Assembly: GCF_963422355.1 (NCBI RefSeq)
Contig: NC_085085.1
Span: 3,323,318 to 3,387,317, forward strand
Reading direction: 5' to 3'
DNA length: 64,000 bases
DNA from: Corticium candelabrum
Taxonomy: Eukaryota; Porifera; Homoscleromorpha; Homosclerophorida; Plakinidae
Shown piece after piece: positions 34,133-45,640 of the stretch; the stretch's first letter is position 1, and each line of letters opens with the position of its first letter. The translations under genes and the position numbers were made by a program. Below the pieces are notes generated by a model. It ran no database searches and had not been told where the DNA came from. It saw only the letters and a list, made by a program, of their open reading frames with translations.

Positions 34133-34452
34133 AAATGGTTTTTAAATTCTAGTACTTACGTAACTAACTATACATCCCTACAAACAAGCACCATCCCCCA
34201 AAATACCAAACCCCAATTATTCTACATATGTAGTCGAACCCACATGTCAAACTCAGTTTCTGGCAAATATCTACGAATTATCATTCCAGCATTGTGTTGC
34301 CACAATCGAACAGAGAGCTGTTGCAAAAGGTTAGAGAACGTTTGCGGTAAATCGATGCCATTATAGGTCGTAGTTTTGGCTGCGGCAGTAGCTCTCAACG
34401 TCTGAAGACTTACTTGAGTCCAAAAGCCAGAACATTCTAGCACCAGAGGATA

Positions 34453-34453
<1 letters not shown>

Positions 34454-34509
<56 letters not shown>
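34454..34509. repeat. (AT)n microsatellite
   Basis: AT run into which the adjacent Tc1-type element end appears to be inserted. Confidence 0.95.
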
Positions 34510-34513
<4 letters not shown>

Positions 34514-34760
34514 TGGTCATAATTATGGAGCCACCTCTCATATCAGCTGAGGCAGGGAAATCACCAGAACTTTACAGATTTATGAATATACCAGCTGACC
34601 CGCCTAATGCTGAATCTGATTCTACATGAAATCATGCTAATTGAGTATCTATATTGTCCTGATTGGACGCTTTGACAACCCGTAGCAACACAAAATTAAG
34701 GGAATGACCAGACTAATCACCGCTGCCATTCATTACCATGTCGGGATTTTGCTCTCTTTG
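34508..34760. mobile_element. Left end of a Tc1-type element related to the 46.4-kb MITE
   Basis: From GACATGGTCATAATTATGG onward, the first 240 bases or so align with the start of the MITE at 46439, with scattered differences. They diverge after ACCATGTC. This end is followed by a Tc1 transposase pseudogene, which suggests an autonomous ancestor of the MITE. No matching right end was found before 36.2 kb. Confidence 0.7.
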
Positions 34761-34853
34761 AAGAACTTTGGGGCTTTAATTAAAAAAATCCGGTTTAGTT
34801 CAAGGGGTCACACACACACTAAATAACCCACACACACTCCGCTAGTTAAATTC

Positions 34854-35690
34854 TCAATACTTAGTTGCTCCTACTCTCGCTCGTTCTATAGCCTCAATTC
34901 GTCTTGGGACACTCTCTATCGAGTTGGTAATTAATCCCTGGGATAATTCGCGCCAAGCCGTCTGCACTGCTTTTCACAACTCTTGTTCCGTTTCAGCATG
35001 TTTTTCATTTGCCCAAACCTTCAGAACATACCATAGATTTTCAATGGGGTTTGCATCTGGTGACTTGTTAGTTAGTTAAAAGCCAGTCCAAGACAGTAAC
35101 CTCGTTGTCCCGCAGCCATTGCCTGGTTGAGGGCGAGGTGTGAATTGTCGCGTCGTCTTGCTGCAAAATAAAATCTTCACCGACTAGAAGACGAGCATCT
35201 GGCAGCATGAAATCACCCAGGATCTGTTGGTAATCTTCTGAATTCAGACGGTCGCGAATGCGATGAAGAGAACCTACACCTTGGAAGCTGATGCAACCCC
35301 ATAGCATAGCTCTAGTAATGCTTGTTGGATGCGATGCTGCAGCTGCACTACTGGCTGACAACATTCTGCAATAGATTCCTCTCCTTTTCTTCCCCACAGG
35401 TACAGACAGCCATCACTTCCGATGTTGATTTTCACCTAATCGGAAAAGACAAGACGTTTCCAGTACTGCAACGTCTACCCACGATGGGTGACCGCCCACG
35501 CACGTCGACATCGCTGTTGTTCACGAGTCAACTGCGGCTTCTTGCGTGGACGGCGAGCACAAATTCCTTTTTTCCTGAGACGGCGAGTGATGGTTCTTCG
35601 GGACAATGACTTCCCACATGCCGCTGAAAGTCTACCTTGCAACCGCCTTGTCGTCGCGTTTCTTTCAGTGCTTGTCTCGCGTAGCCAGAC
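34854..35690 (-). pseudogene. Tc1/mariner transposase, disabled
   Basis: Read on the minus strand from about 35690. HTH part: SLSRRTITRRLRKKGICARR and PRKKPQLTREQQRC. DDE core: RLVFSD, AMLWGCISFQGVGSLHRI, FMLPDARLLVGEDFILQQDD with HTSP, VLDW, SPDANPIENLWYVLK and a C-terminal IEAIERARVGATKY ending at 34854. In-frame stops lie near 35441 and 35475 and again in the C-terminal third. Frame changes are needed near 35085. Typical Tc1 transposases have about 340 residues; the N-terminal helix-turn-helix start is missing. It lies next to a terminal sequence shared with the MITE at 46.4 kb, so that family was probably mobilised by an enzyme of this type. Confidence 0.8.
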
Positions 35691-35849
35691 CCCTTGCCGT
35701 CGCGCGGAAAAATGACGTGAAAATTTTTTTGGGGGGCCACTTCACACACACATCCCGGATATGTAACCCGGATAAGTTTAACTTGCACGTGCACGGTAGA
35801 CCATTCTCACGTGCACGCATGCTGGATTATGCATGATTTAGTAGTTCGA

Positions 35850-36065
35850 AATGTGTTGTTATGCTGACAGATCGTGGGAATTGCGCTTTCTCTGCGAGCA
35901 GTTACCACACTCAGTAAACAGCAGTGGCTAGTGAAAGGAAAGCCCCAATATGGGGAATGTTGGTTGCTACAAACCGCTTTCTTTGCAGAAATCGACTTTC
36001 TCGAGAAACAATTGACTCCAGAAAAGCCTTTGGTGATGCAACTATCATACAAGACGACAGAGGTT
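35850..36065 (+). other. Exon-like open segment, unrecognised
   Basis: Open frame with a balanced composition (IVGIALSLRAVTTLSKQQWL, then GECWLLQTAFFAEIDFLEKQ), ending before a GGTTTGT donor-like site. No family or neighbour exon was recognised, so it is listed only as a possible exon. Confidence 0.25.
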
Positions 36066-36231
36066 TGTACATTTTGCTAGTTAATTGATATTAGTTAATT
36101 AAGTAATTATTAATTTATTAGAATAAAGTATTTAGTAACATTAAAGCACAATTTATGTATTTATGGTAGTATTTTTTAACCTTAAATGTAATTTAATAAA
36201 TAGTAATTTATAATTTATATGTGTGTATATA

Positions 36232-36630
36232 CAGTAATGGACAAAGTATTTGCCAGGCAAGAAATTTTAAGGGTTTTCAGGATGTTTGTGTTTGGGTGGA
36301 AGCACAAAATATTAATAAATAAAGCGACTTCTTGGTCAATGTTTGTCATGCAGTGGGAAAATCAAGACTAATTGGTACAGACTTGAGTCTAAATCAGTTG
36401 GTTGTTGCAATTTAATTAAGATTATTGTTATAACCTAGATAAAACAGATTAATTAAGTTTACATTACAACTTATCAAAGCATATTCAATGCAAACAATAT
36501 TACAACCATTTGAAAACAAACTAACTTATCAATTTATGCTTATATCAGCACTTATTTCCATTCTGTAGTCCAGAATATGATGAAAAATCAACAACAAAAA
36601 CTACCCGGCAAATACTTTTGTCCGCTACTG
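36232..36630. mobile_element. Tc1/mariner-type MITE, 399 bp
   Basis: Left end CAGTAATGGACAAAGTATTT; right end AAATACTTTTGTCCGCTACTG is its imperfect reverse complement. TA flanks both sides (36230-36231 and 36631-36632). The interior is AT-rich and non-coding. TA duplication and CAGT ends are the signature of the mariner superfamily. Confidence 0.8.
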
Positions 36631-37030
36631 TATATACTAGTAACTATTGCAGAAGAACCTGTTTTTTAATCATGTACTCTGCTGTTACTGCAATTAATTT
36701 GTTTGCATAAGAAATGTATGGCAAACAGGCAGGATTGCAGGAAGTTGTTGATCCGGACAGTCTGTTGCCACAGAACAGTTTTTCGTTAGCCTAAAATACA
36801 TAGAATCAATCCATGATCCATTTTAACAATAAAATTAAAACACACGCAATGAAGATGCCTATTTCTCTAGTAGGTGCACAGTTTGCTGGACATAAAACTG
36901 GAATGACTTGTTCTGAACACTTATTCTGAACACTGTAATTACAATCTGTTTCTCTCTTTATATCAAGGGATATTAACATAAAGTTTTCTCAACTCAAAAA
37001 ATCTTGTTTACTTGTACAGTTTAGATGGCA

Positions 37031-38530
37031 TTAGGGGTATCTGTTTTCAAACTTATTGTCAGATTGTGGTTTCTCCTTGCTCTCTGGTGGATTCGTTTGG
37101 GGATAATGTTTCTGTTGAACGTGTTTGCTTGTAGTTTGGGCTTTCATGAACAAACTTGGACGTCCTGCTGATGCTGGACGGGTAGAAAAGGACTTGAAGT
37201 GTCGTCTAGCTACAGCAGTAGGTTGCACTCGAATCTTTTTCTTTTGTTTTCTGACTCCCATCTCTTTACCAAACATATGTAAAGCAGAAAGCAGTCGCTG
37301 CTGTGTACCAGGTGAGTGGATTCCTTTGCCTATTAGTTTTCAATAATTGGAACAAAACCTTTCTACTGCAGCTATGAAGCTGTCTGTGACATGACTTTCA
37401 TGCAGTCCGTCCTTGATATCTTTAGTGACCTGTAGTACTCTTTCAATGATGTCCCTTGACTTTTCATAGCTTCCTCTGTTAATTGGTTGTGCTTGATCTC
37501 TTTGAAATGTATTGCTAAAATCAATGTTGTCGTCGGCTGCAGTTGCCACTTCAGTTGTTTCACGGGAACAAGGAGCAATGTTTTCAAAGGAACGTTTTAT
37601 ATCTTTGCCAGATCAATTCATACTGATGGAAAGAGACTTTAGATGTTCTTCTTCTGCTTTTTGGTGGACACTACTGTAAAAGGAAATGGGTTGGCAGTGC
37701 TAATGCCACTGCTGCAAAAAGCTAACGACCTTGAGGTGAATACGTTGGGATAGTATTGACACTGCTTTTGCGATACTTCATTGCTGCTGCAAATTGGTGT
37801 TTGCAAGATTGACTTTGCATTCCGATGGAACAGTTGCACTCACCCAGTCGTAAGTCTACTACCACATTGTATTCTTATCTGACTGACTCACAACAGTGTA
37901 AACGTCTGGGTCATCTGTTGCGACAATGTCGTCAAATGGAATGGTGTACGCCTTTACTCCTGTCACAGTAAATCTTGTAGAGACAAAATGATCTAATCTG
38001 TTTGTGGCAACAGATATTAAACTTTGCTGGTAATACAGTTCGCGAGTCTGTGTGAGAAGATTGAACATTTGTACCACATTCCAAGCTTTATTTCTATGGA
38101 AAAGGATGTCTTTATGATGCGTATGCTAGCCTCTGAATAATGGTTAGTATAGTTGCCTCGTGTGGGAAAGTTCTTTCGGAAACACACAGCCCACTCTTTC
38201 CTCGGTTGCCAGTAATCACCTAGTCTCTTTTTGAATGTCTGAAAAGGGCTTTTGTCTACTTCACGTTTAATTTTAGTCAATGCTTGCTCACTTGGGGCAT
38301 AAACAAGTTGTTTTGTTAGTGCAATACAAGTAGTTCTGTCTGTACAACAGATACCAGAATTTGAGCTCCAAAGCCATCTTCATATAGTTTGTAATAATGA
38401 AAGACACATAGGTGTAATTCCGCTTGAGGCCATGTACTCTTTAGAGCAATCCGTTCGCTTGCACAGTCATCTGTCAATAATGCTAGTGGTCCAAGATTTA
38501 GGCAAAGGAAAAGTATTCAATTCTGTGGTT
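37031..38530 (-). pseudogene. MULE-type transposase with SWIM finger, fragment
   Basis: Read from 38530 downwards. The DDE core remnant has TDDCASERIALKSTWPQAEL and LCVFHYYKLYEDGFG (about 38350-38480). Then FKKRLGDYWQPRKEWAVCFR, NFPTRGNYTNHYSEASIRII and a SWIM-type CNCSIGMQS...CKHQFAAA (about 37770-37850). The tail KKKIRVQPTAVARR (near 37031-37276) resembles the C-terminus of this family. Several frame changes are needed. The N-terminal half is missing: the sequence switches at 38530 to a different transposase on the opposite strand. It differs from the MULE genes at 15 kb and 24 kb. Confidence 0.65.
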
Positions 38531-39122
38531 GTTTGACCAAAGCTCAAATCACACAACTAAATCTAGTGATGCTTTGGTCGCCAACAGAATGAATGTCAAC
38601 CCAGGAGGTGGGCAACCTAAAATGCACGACACTGTATATGAAGATGACAACCGGTTCGTGGGTCAGAGGTTAGTAATAGATGATGGAACTCCTAAAGGGC
38701 TTAAGTTGGCATTAGAGGAAAGGGGATTTGATACTAGGGGAAAGACCAGAAAAGATTTGATAATGAAACTAGAAACATATTTAGATTTTTCTAATGAACT
38801 GTCTATTGTAGAACATTACATGAAAGAGCATGGCCACCACTGCATGTTTCTACCCAAATTCCATTGTGAATTGAATCCTATAGAACGAGTGTGGGGGCAG
38901 GCAAAGCGTTATACTAGAGCATACTGTAATTATTCAATAGTTGAGCTGAGAAAAACTCTGACACCAGCATTAGATTCTGTAAATGTTGACATGATTAGAA
39001 AGTATTTTAGAAAAGCAAGACATTACATTAGGGCATACAGAGATGGCAAAGTAGCAGGACATGAACTCGAGGAAGCCGTCAAGCAATACAGGTCTCACAG
39101 AGGAGTCAAGAGGAACAAGTAA
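38529..39122 (+). CDS. DDE-superfamily endonuclease, C-terminal part
   Basis: An intact 197-residue frame: NRMNVNPGGGQPKMHDT, then IDDGTPKGLKLALEERGFDT, and the catalytic C-terminal block MFLPKFHCELNPIERVWGQA followed by KRYTRAYCNYSI and SHRGVKRNK at the end. This is the C-terminal half of an uncharacterised DDE endonuclease family common in marine invertebrate genomes. The Glu of NPIE is retained, but the N-terminal half with the first catalytic Asp is absent. The frame begins at the junction with the oppositely oriented MULE fragment, so it is 5'-truncated, probably by insertion or rearrangement. Confidence 0.7.
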   Translation: MFDQSSNHTTKSSDALVANRMNVNPGGGQPKMHDTVYEDDNRFVGQRLVIDDGTPKGLKLALEERGFDTRGKTRKDLIMKLETYLDFSNELSIVEHYMKEHGHHCMFLPKFHCELNPIERVWGQAKRYTRAYCNYSIVELRKTLTPALDSVNVDMIRKYFRKARHYIRAYRDGKVAGHELEEAVKQYRSHRGVKRNK

Positions 39123-39711
39123 CCTTGACGTTATTTTATACATATGGTTGTTTTGTTTGGTTATATTCATAAAAAGTTGTAGATTTGTTGGACAGTTTAT
39201 GTTTGTAGTACAACATATATCCATTGAGCTTTTGAAACATTATTATGTCTGCTTGTTTACGAAACTTTAGTGGTGTGGATTTCGAGTACAGAACGGTAAT
39301 AGCCAAATTTTTCTTAACAGATTTGTAGCACAGTGTTCGGTGTACGTCTACAAGAAAGCTGGAGGCATGTGATCGTTGTCACGTGGAAGTATGGCGTTTC
39401 AAGCACAACCCCTTTTGGGACCCTTCTTCCAACATTCCACAGAAACAAAGTGAAATATACAGATTTTGTCTAACAGAAATCTTCACGTTGCCGTAATGTA
39501 TCCTCAGAGGAGAAACCGAGGCTGTACGTACCAAACTCGTGACGGAATGGCGATAAACTCGCGTACAAGTTCGTTGAGTCAATCCGTTTGACGAACTAAA
39601 GGTAGTTTAACTAATCTCCGTGCGTGGCAGCTTCTCAACTATTAGTAAAGAATCATACATATTTTCAGCGTTATTCGACAGAGGACATTTGAATTTCGCG
39701 CGATAGCTGAG

Positions 39712-40212
39712 GCGGTGTCAGATTGGCCACGCATGCGTGGGTGCACTGTAGCACCTCTAGGGACTGGTACAACAGTTATAATTCAGCTAATACCAGGCCA
39801 GACTACCTGGAAGAAGGCAATAGTTTCGAGAGTGCTCCCAAACCGTTCCTATGAGGTGACAGCAGAGAATGGTTCAGTCTATCGTCGAAATCAACGTCAT
39901 CTACGTGCTACAAAAGAACAACCACCTACAACAAGATTACGTGGAATCAAAGTATCAACTACCTTAACCATTACCAAAACCATGAGAAAACCACCAACAG
40001 AGCAAAGGTCAAATTCGTCAGGAAAATCACTACACCAATATGTGTTATCTGAACAAGACAATGAACCAACTACCATCCATTCAATAAAGCGTCAGACGAG
40101 GAAACCACAAAACCACGTTTCCCAGGCCAAGCCAACAACCAGTACCACTATCATTTCCAGACCTGAGAGACAGGTCAATCCAGCAACTTATTTGAAAAGC
40201 TATGTGACTTAG
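39712..40212 (+). CDS. C-terminal tail of a retrotransposon Pol polyprotein (Ty3/Gypsy- or BEL-like)
   Basis: The segment GTTVIIQLIPGQTTWKKAIV then SRVLPNRSYEVTAENGSVYR and RNQRHLRATK matches the pattern found after the integrase core of LTR retrotransposons: G-x-V...W..A.V..V-x-x-RSY.V...G-x-x-YRRN-x-RHL. A low-complexity Thr/Pro/Lys tail follows to the stop. No integrase core, RT or LTR was found upstream, so it is an isolated fragment. Its 3' end lies 100 bp before the MULE element. Confidence 0.6.
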   Translation, partial: AVSDWPRMRGCTVAPLGTGTTVIIQLIPGQTTWKKAIVSRVLPNRSYEVTAENGSVYRRNQRHLRATKEQPPTTRLRGIKVSTTLTITKTMRKPPTEQRSNSSGKSLHQYVLSEQDNEPTTIHSIKRQTRKPQNHVSQAKPTTSTTIISRPERQVNPATYLKSYVT

Positions 40213-40313
40213 TGACGGTTGACATAAATGTTAGCTGTGTTTGTGAGTTATTTGTAGTTGTAGTCTGTTCTGTGTTAGACTAGCCACAAACATACTTGTT
40301 TATAGAAAAGGTG

Positions 40314-40322
40314 ATGTGACGT
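40314..40322 (+). other. Left 9-bp target-site duplication
   Basis: ATGTGACGT, identical to 41526-41534. Confidence 0.85.
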
Positions 40323-41525
40323 TAGCCTCGCAAGCCAGGCTCTTCCGCGTAGTCGCTGAGCTAACCGCACGTGAATCACACGAGGAGGAGGAGCTTTTAC
40401 CGGAATTGCTCCAGCGCGAGAAGAACCTGGTCACTTTCGAGAAAGTCATAGTGACGTGGGACCCCCGAGCCGGTTTCATAGCTCGAAAAAGCTAATTCTA
40501 CTAGGTAAGCATGTAGTATGAAATTTGCGAACACGCGACATCGCTTCACGCACTTGCTTGTTTTGCACGAAGTACGTAGTTGACATCATCGTTCGCTTCT
40601 AGTACGTATGTAGACAGCTCAGCCATGTAATATTCTGCAGTGTCACGACTCCATTTCAGCATTCAGTTTCGCCAACAGCACACCGCCGAATCTAGATCTG
40701 CAGCGCGATAGTTTGAGAAATGAACTCATTGTACGCGGTTAGGGTATATATGTAACAGTCAGAGTCCGTGCATTGAAACAAGTCGTACGTAGTACACGTG
40801 CAACTACAAGTCAACTCTACACTTCCTGAACATGGTAGGTCCACTGCACTGCTGTTTTCCCATGCCTAGATGTTTCCAGTTCCACAGTGAGGAGAGCCAA
40901 TATCGTACGAAAGTGCTGCTTGCTGAGTTGAAAGTACCGTCACATAGACTGCGTTAGCAATACACGTCAATCTGATCATGACGTGGAGAGGTCAACAAGC
41001 TCTAGGCCACTGTTTTCATGAACCATTGAGTGAAATTGGGCCGGTAGTTCTCACACCATTTCCCCCACAGACTATAGATGTCAGAGTAGATGCGCAAGAG
41101 TGGTGAACAGTTCTACGTCGGTTTCAATTCGCGCAAAACCTGCAGATGAGTTCAGTAGAAAGAAACGTTGCTGGAGAGTGTAGGTTCAGCGGACCAGTCC
41201 CATGTAGGCCATTCCTACGCTCATTATTCACCAGCACTTTCTCCATCAACAGCTTCACTGGATTTTGTGTTCACGCGCTCTCCGCGGAGGGCTACCTCTC
41301 TGCTTCATGCATTCAGCGCAATTACATTAACGAGCTCTTTAGGAAATCAAATTATCCTTATGCAAGCTATGAAACCATATCGGGGGTCCCACGTCACTAT
41401 GACGTTCTCGAAAGCGACCAGGCTCTTCTCGCGCTGAAGCAATTCCGGTAAAAGCTCCTCCTCCTCGTGTGATTCACGTGCGGTTAGCTCAGCGATTGCG
41501 CGCAAGAGCCTGGCTTGCGAGGCTA
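40323..41525. mobile_element. Non-autonomous Mutator-like element (TIR-MULE), 1,203 bp
   Basis: Terminal inverted repeats of about 170 bp start TAGCCTCGCAAGCCAGGC on both ends and run inward to ...GTGACGTGGGACCCCCGA with few mismatches. 9-bp direct repeats ATGTGACGT flank it exactly. Long TIRs plus 9-bp duplications are diagnostic of Mutator-like elements. The interior (about 40500-41350) has no transposase. It contains a TATA-like GTATATAT (40744), a GTAGGT donor-like site at 40834 and a CCCCCACAG acceptor-like site ending at 41069, which could be a captured gene fragment, but no protein is recognisable. Confidence 0.9.
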
Positions 41526-41534
41526 ATGTGACGT
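41526..41534 (+). other. Right 9-bp target-site duplication
   Basis: ATGTGACGT, identical to 40314-40322. Confidence 0.85.
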
Positions 41535-41619
41535 GTAGTTAGAGTACGTTCTTATGACGTAGTTGTTGATATCTATAATGCAGTTAGACTCTGAGAGCAC
41601 ACGGTACACACTACGTTAC

Positions 41620-42020
41620 AGTGTAGACACTCTAGCGTTTCCCAATGCTAGGACTGTAGCGGCGTTCTAGCTACCGCTCACTAGAAGCAGCTATAAAACG
41701 TCGTTAGTGTAATCAGTGCACCTATAGTATACAACTAGATCCATACCCCGTCCTTCGTAGGAACAATATACGTACTGACGCAGTGTGGAAACGTCACGTG
41801 CAATCTTTGTTGCGAGGTCCCGGATGTGCTAAATAAATTCGAATCTTACTCTTCGCTCTTTTTTCGATAGAAATCGACACACTCTCCGTGTAGCGCTTGG
41901 TTCAGAAAACGTGTATGTCGAATTTGGAGAGATACGAAAGCGCTGGAAGAGTAAGTTCCGTCACATGACAGACAATTTGAGCTTTATATATACTAGATGT
42001 ATGTTTTATAGTGTAGCTTT
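41620..42020 (+). repeat. Diverged third copy of the start of the 45-kb repeat
   Basis: TCTAGCGTTTCCCAATGCTA matches 44530-44549, and 41780-41960 aligns in order with 45090-45300: CGTCACGTG, GTTGCGAGGTCCCGGATGTG, AATAAATTC and GAAATCGACACACT. TGAGCTTTATATAT then matches the segment after the AC microsatellite. The identity is clearly lower than between the two tandem copies. Confidence 0.7.
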
Positions 42021-43136
42021 TAAGAACTTACTAGTGCAACCATCATCTGTACACCTAGCACAGCATAACTCTAGAATGATTTGACATTACTTAGAATGTG
42101 ATGTTGACTTTCAAGGTTGAGATATCTCGGTATAGGGTGTCTAAAATTTAATATATACACTTTTTTATTTATTTATTATATATACAACGGTCTAAGATTT
42201 AAGCAAGTTTTTCAAAATATGATGGAACAGCTGTTTATTCAACTGTGGAAACGTAATGCAAGAATGATTCACAAGAGAATCCAACTTCAAGTATAGTATG
42301 TTTACAGTATGTCGATAGTTGGGATGTACACCTACTAGTAGTGTAGTGCAAGACGTTGTTGGTTTGGATATATATGTCTGACATATATATTTAATAATAA
42401 ATCGATAAGTAATTTTAAAGTTGTCTTTATAATTGCTTAAAAAATTTGTTTAGTAAAAGAAACACAAACTATTTAATTGCATGCAAATTTCTTTCTTTTC
42501 TGTATGCCAAATAGTGTGTGTATTGCCGGCTTCCTTTGTATTTTGCTACTGTGCTTATCGTGAGACTGTATCTTTACATGTTAATTATAAATAGATGGAC
42601 AACACATGGCCCACATGTGATCCTTGCAGGTTGTTAGCTATAGAGGTTGTCTCTGGTATACAAAAATTCTGTCACGTCTAGTTGTCATGGATAGGTGAAC
42701 AGAAAGTTCCTGTAAAGCTAACTGCTTGCATGACTACAAGCTTAATACTTGCAACATCTCCAAATTGTGGCATTCAAACATTTTAATTCATGTGCTGTTT
42801 TTGGTTTATTGATGCTAAGTGTTCTGTTCTCATTTGTATTACTGCATGCAAATTGTCTCCTAGGTTGTTGCTATTGCTGTTTGTAGCAGGTAGACTGGAT
42901 GTCGTTTGCACCAGATTTGATTGCATGTCAGCTCATCTCGTTTTAGCTAATCTCACTGTTGTTTCTCAGACGTCCAGAGTAGGCCACCTAGAGCGTGCTC
43001 GCGATCGTGTCACATCGACTGAGAATGAGCGACGCCACAACCAATTCTCGCGATCGTTAAAAATATAACTAAAGTTAGCATGTCCACACTTGCAACTGGA
43101 TCGTGTTAGCATGTCCACACTTGCAACTCCGATCCA

Positions 43137-43866
43137 CATCGCGAGGTGGTTTCGATTTAGCCTCGAATTTCCAGACCAGAGAGCGCGCGAAGTGCGCGAA
43201 CTCTAGTCTGGACCAAGTCGATACTAAAATGATTTCGAAAGTATTTATCAAAAGCGATGCTAAATGGTGTTTACCAGCGTAGGATCGCTTTACATAGATC
43301 AACATATTATTTGTAAATGCCATGAGTTCTCACGAACAAAGAAGAGACGTCAGCCGTGTTTGCGGCGATATTTTGGTGGACGGCATGAAACGACGAATCT
43401 TTGATTCTTCGGCAGACCGCTAGCTGGTCTAAACGTTCGACTAGCGAGACTACCGCTCGACCAGTTGTCAAAGGTGATGGTCTTAGACTCTAGCGACGCT
43501 GCTGTGCATGTCCTGTCACCGCAAGCTTGAAAAGATCGAAGAACTGAAGCTGAAACTAAAACTAAGATGTGTGTGTGTGCAGAGTCTGATCATTGTTTTG
43601 GCATGCAGAGTTTACTGTAGTAATTGTTCTGGCGTGCACTTAGCCGCCCACGAGGATTTCACACGCGCGCAATCAGTGCTAGTGCACTTAGCATAACCAA
43701 TTATTGCTAAGCCAATCAGAATTTAAAACCGAGATTCGGGTTGTAGAAGCTGATTGACTAAGAAGGGCTATTTCTGAAATCATTTTAGTATCGACTTGGC
43801 CCAGACTAGAGTTCGCGCGCTCTCTGGTCTGGAAGTTGAAGGCTAAAAAGTTTCGATCGCGATCGG
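43137..43866. mobile_element. Element with about 100-bp terminal inverted repeats
   Basis: The left arm (about 43150-43238) contains TTCCAGACCAGAGAGCGCGC and AAGTCGATACTAAAATGATT. The right arm (about 43775-43862) contains both in reverse complement. The outer part (TTTCGAT-TAGCC) also pairs. No coding potential is seen inside. Further out, a tandem GTTAGCATGTCCACACTTGC pair (43074-43128) and AGTGTGGACGCTC (near 44061) are also inverted, so the true ends may be wider (about 43074-44098). Confidence 0.6.
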
Positions 43867-45574
43867 TTGAATCCAATTAGAAATAGTGGGCGTTACCTTC
43901 ACGTGTAGTCGGAACATCTAACACTCCTCACTCGTCTTTGTTCTCGCTCTCCTTACGTCGCTGTATCAACGCTTTTCACAAGCATAGGAGCCACACGTAC
44001 ACATCGGTCATCAGTCACGTGATATCGAAAATGAGATGGAGGTATTGTTTTCAAAGTTCAGTGTGGACGCTCGCTATCCCGATCTAGTGTGAACAGGCAT
44101 TTAGACTTGAAAAATTGCGCGACTGATCATCATTTCAACCTCCTGTACCATCCATCCACTATTATCGCACGCCGATTCAGTAATGTAGCAACTTACTATA
44201 TATGTTAGTTTTGAAAATGGCTGCAAAACTTGAGGGCACAAATTTTGATATATGTATTTTATTAATATTTACACAATTCTGTGGAATCCATAAAGTTGTC
44301 TACCGAAAAATTGTAAATTTCTAGAGACATCAAAGATGTTGAAACACTATCGATCGCTTGTGCGTTTGTTTACGATGATTATGTTCAAATTCTTATAACT
44401 ACCGCAATTTCCTCTTTTAAAAATCGCTAAAAGGTAAACGAAAAGTTAGCAATGTCTGTAAAACAACAGCAACGATGGCTATCTAGGAGAAACGCTAGTA
44501 GGTTTTTTACTGGCGTTAGCGTCGACAGTCTAGCGTTTCCCAAGGCTAGGACTGCAATGGCGTTCTTATACCCGACGAAAGCATCTTGAAAGTGGAGCGG
44601 CCTGCACGCGTTAGCGGGTGTGGTTTAGCGCACGCTAGGGGTGGGTTAACTGAGCGTGTGCAGGTGCAACCACGAGTACAGCTTGAGCCACGATGGCTGG
44701 AAAGTTCGATTGGAGACTTGCTTCTATCCAAACTCACGTTTGGATAATTGAAAGTTGGAAGGCTGGTGGGTCCTTCACTAATAGGAGGAAGCTCGCATTC
44801 GACGCTCGATCGCAACAAAGTAGACAACGCCATGACACATCCGTGAGTAGTTGGCATGCGCACAGCGTGCTGTTACAGACGTTGGGGAATATAGTCCAGG
44901 TAACGAAAGAGAAGTCGTAGAAGACTTCAAAACAGTCAACAAATTAGTAGAGCCGCAATCTTGTAGATAACCAAATATATTATTTAATCAGGTCTACCTT
45001 TAGACCGGAAATTACTGACATACCATTTGAATCTTATACATATTGCGAGTATACATGGTCCGTCCTTCGTACGGGCAAGATACTGTAGTGTAATGATAGG
45101 TCTGTAGACACGTCACGTGAAATTGTTGTTGCGAGGTCCCGGATGTGATGAATAAATTCAAATGTTGCTCTTCGCGCTAGTTTCGACAGAAATCGACACA
45201 CTGCCGTGTATCGCTTGCTGCAGAAAACGTCTAGATTGGATTCAGTGCAAATGCAATCAGAATTTGGAGAGAAACGAAACCGCTAGAAGAGTGAGTTACG
45301 TCGGCAAGAGATGTTCGATTGCTCGAAGGTATTTGATTGATCGAAGGACGACGATGCATACAGTCTACACAAGACTAGTGCGGGCGTGTGCTCTAATGAA
45401 CTGTGTGTGTAGCGTTTGCGTCATCGAAAAATTTAGGCGGGGATCGACCCCTCGAGAGGGGACCCGGTGCATAATTATTTTAATTTTTTTAAATTTTTAT
45501 GCAAGCCTTCGCCTGAGTGTGCCGAGTGCGTGCCGATTTCGGTTGCAAACGGACAAAGGACGTGGCCGCCAAAC

Positions 45575-45591
45575 AGCGCGCGCGCGCACAC

Positions 45592-45637
<46 letters not shown>

Positions 45638-45640
45638 ACA
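45575..45640. repeat. (AC)n microsatellite in copy 1
   Basis: GC then AC dinucleotide run ending CTCACACACA. The open frames with RTHTHTH are artefacts. Confidence 0.9.

Noticed and set aside
39712..40212. Treating the Pol tail as part of the adjacent MULE element
   Set aside because: It ends about 100 bp outside the 9-bp target-site duplication, so it is separate.
41146..41451. 101-residue frame inside the MULE element
   Set aside because: It runs into the right TIR and has no recognisable domain; not enough to call a captured gene.
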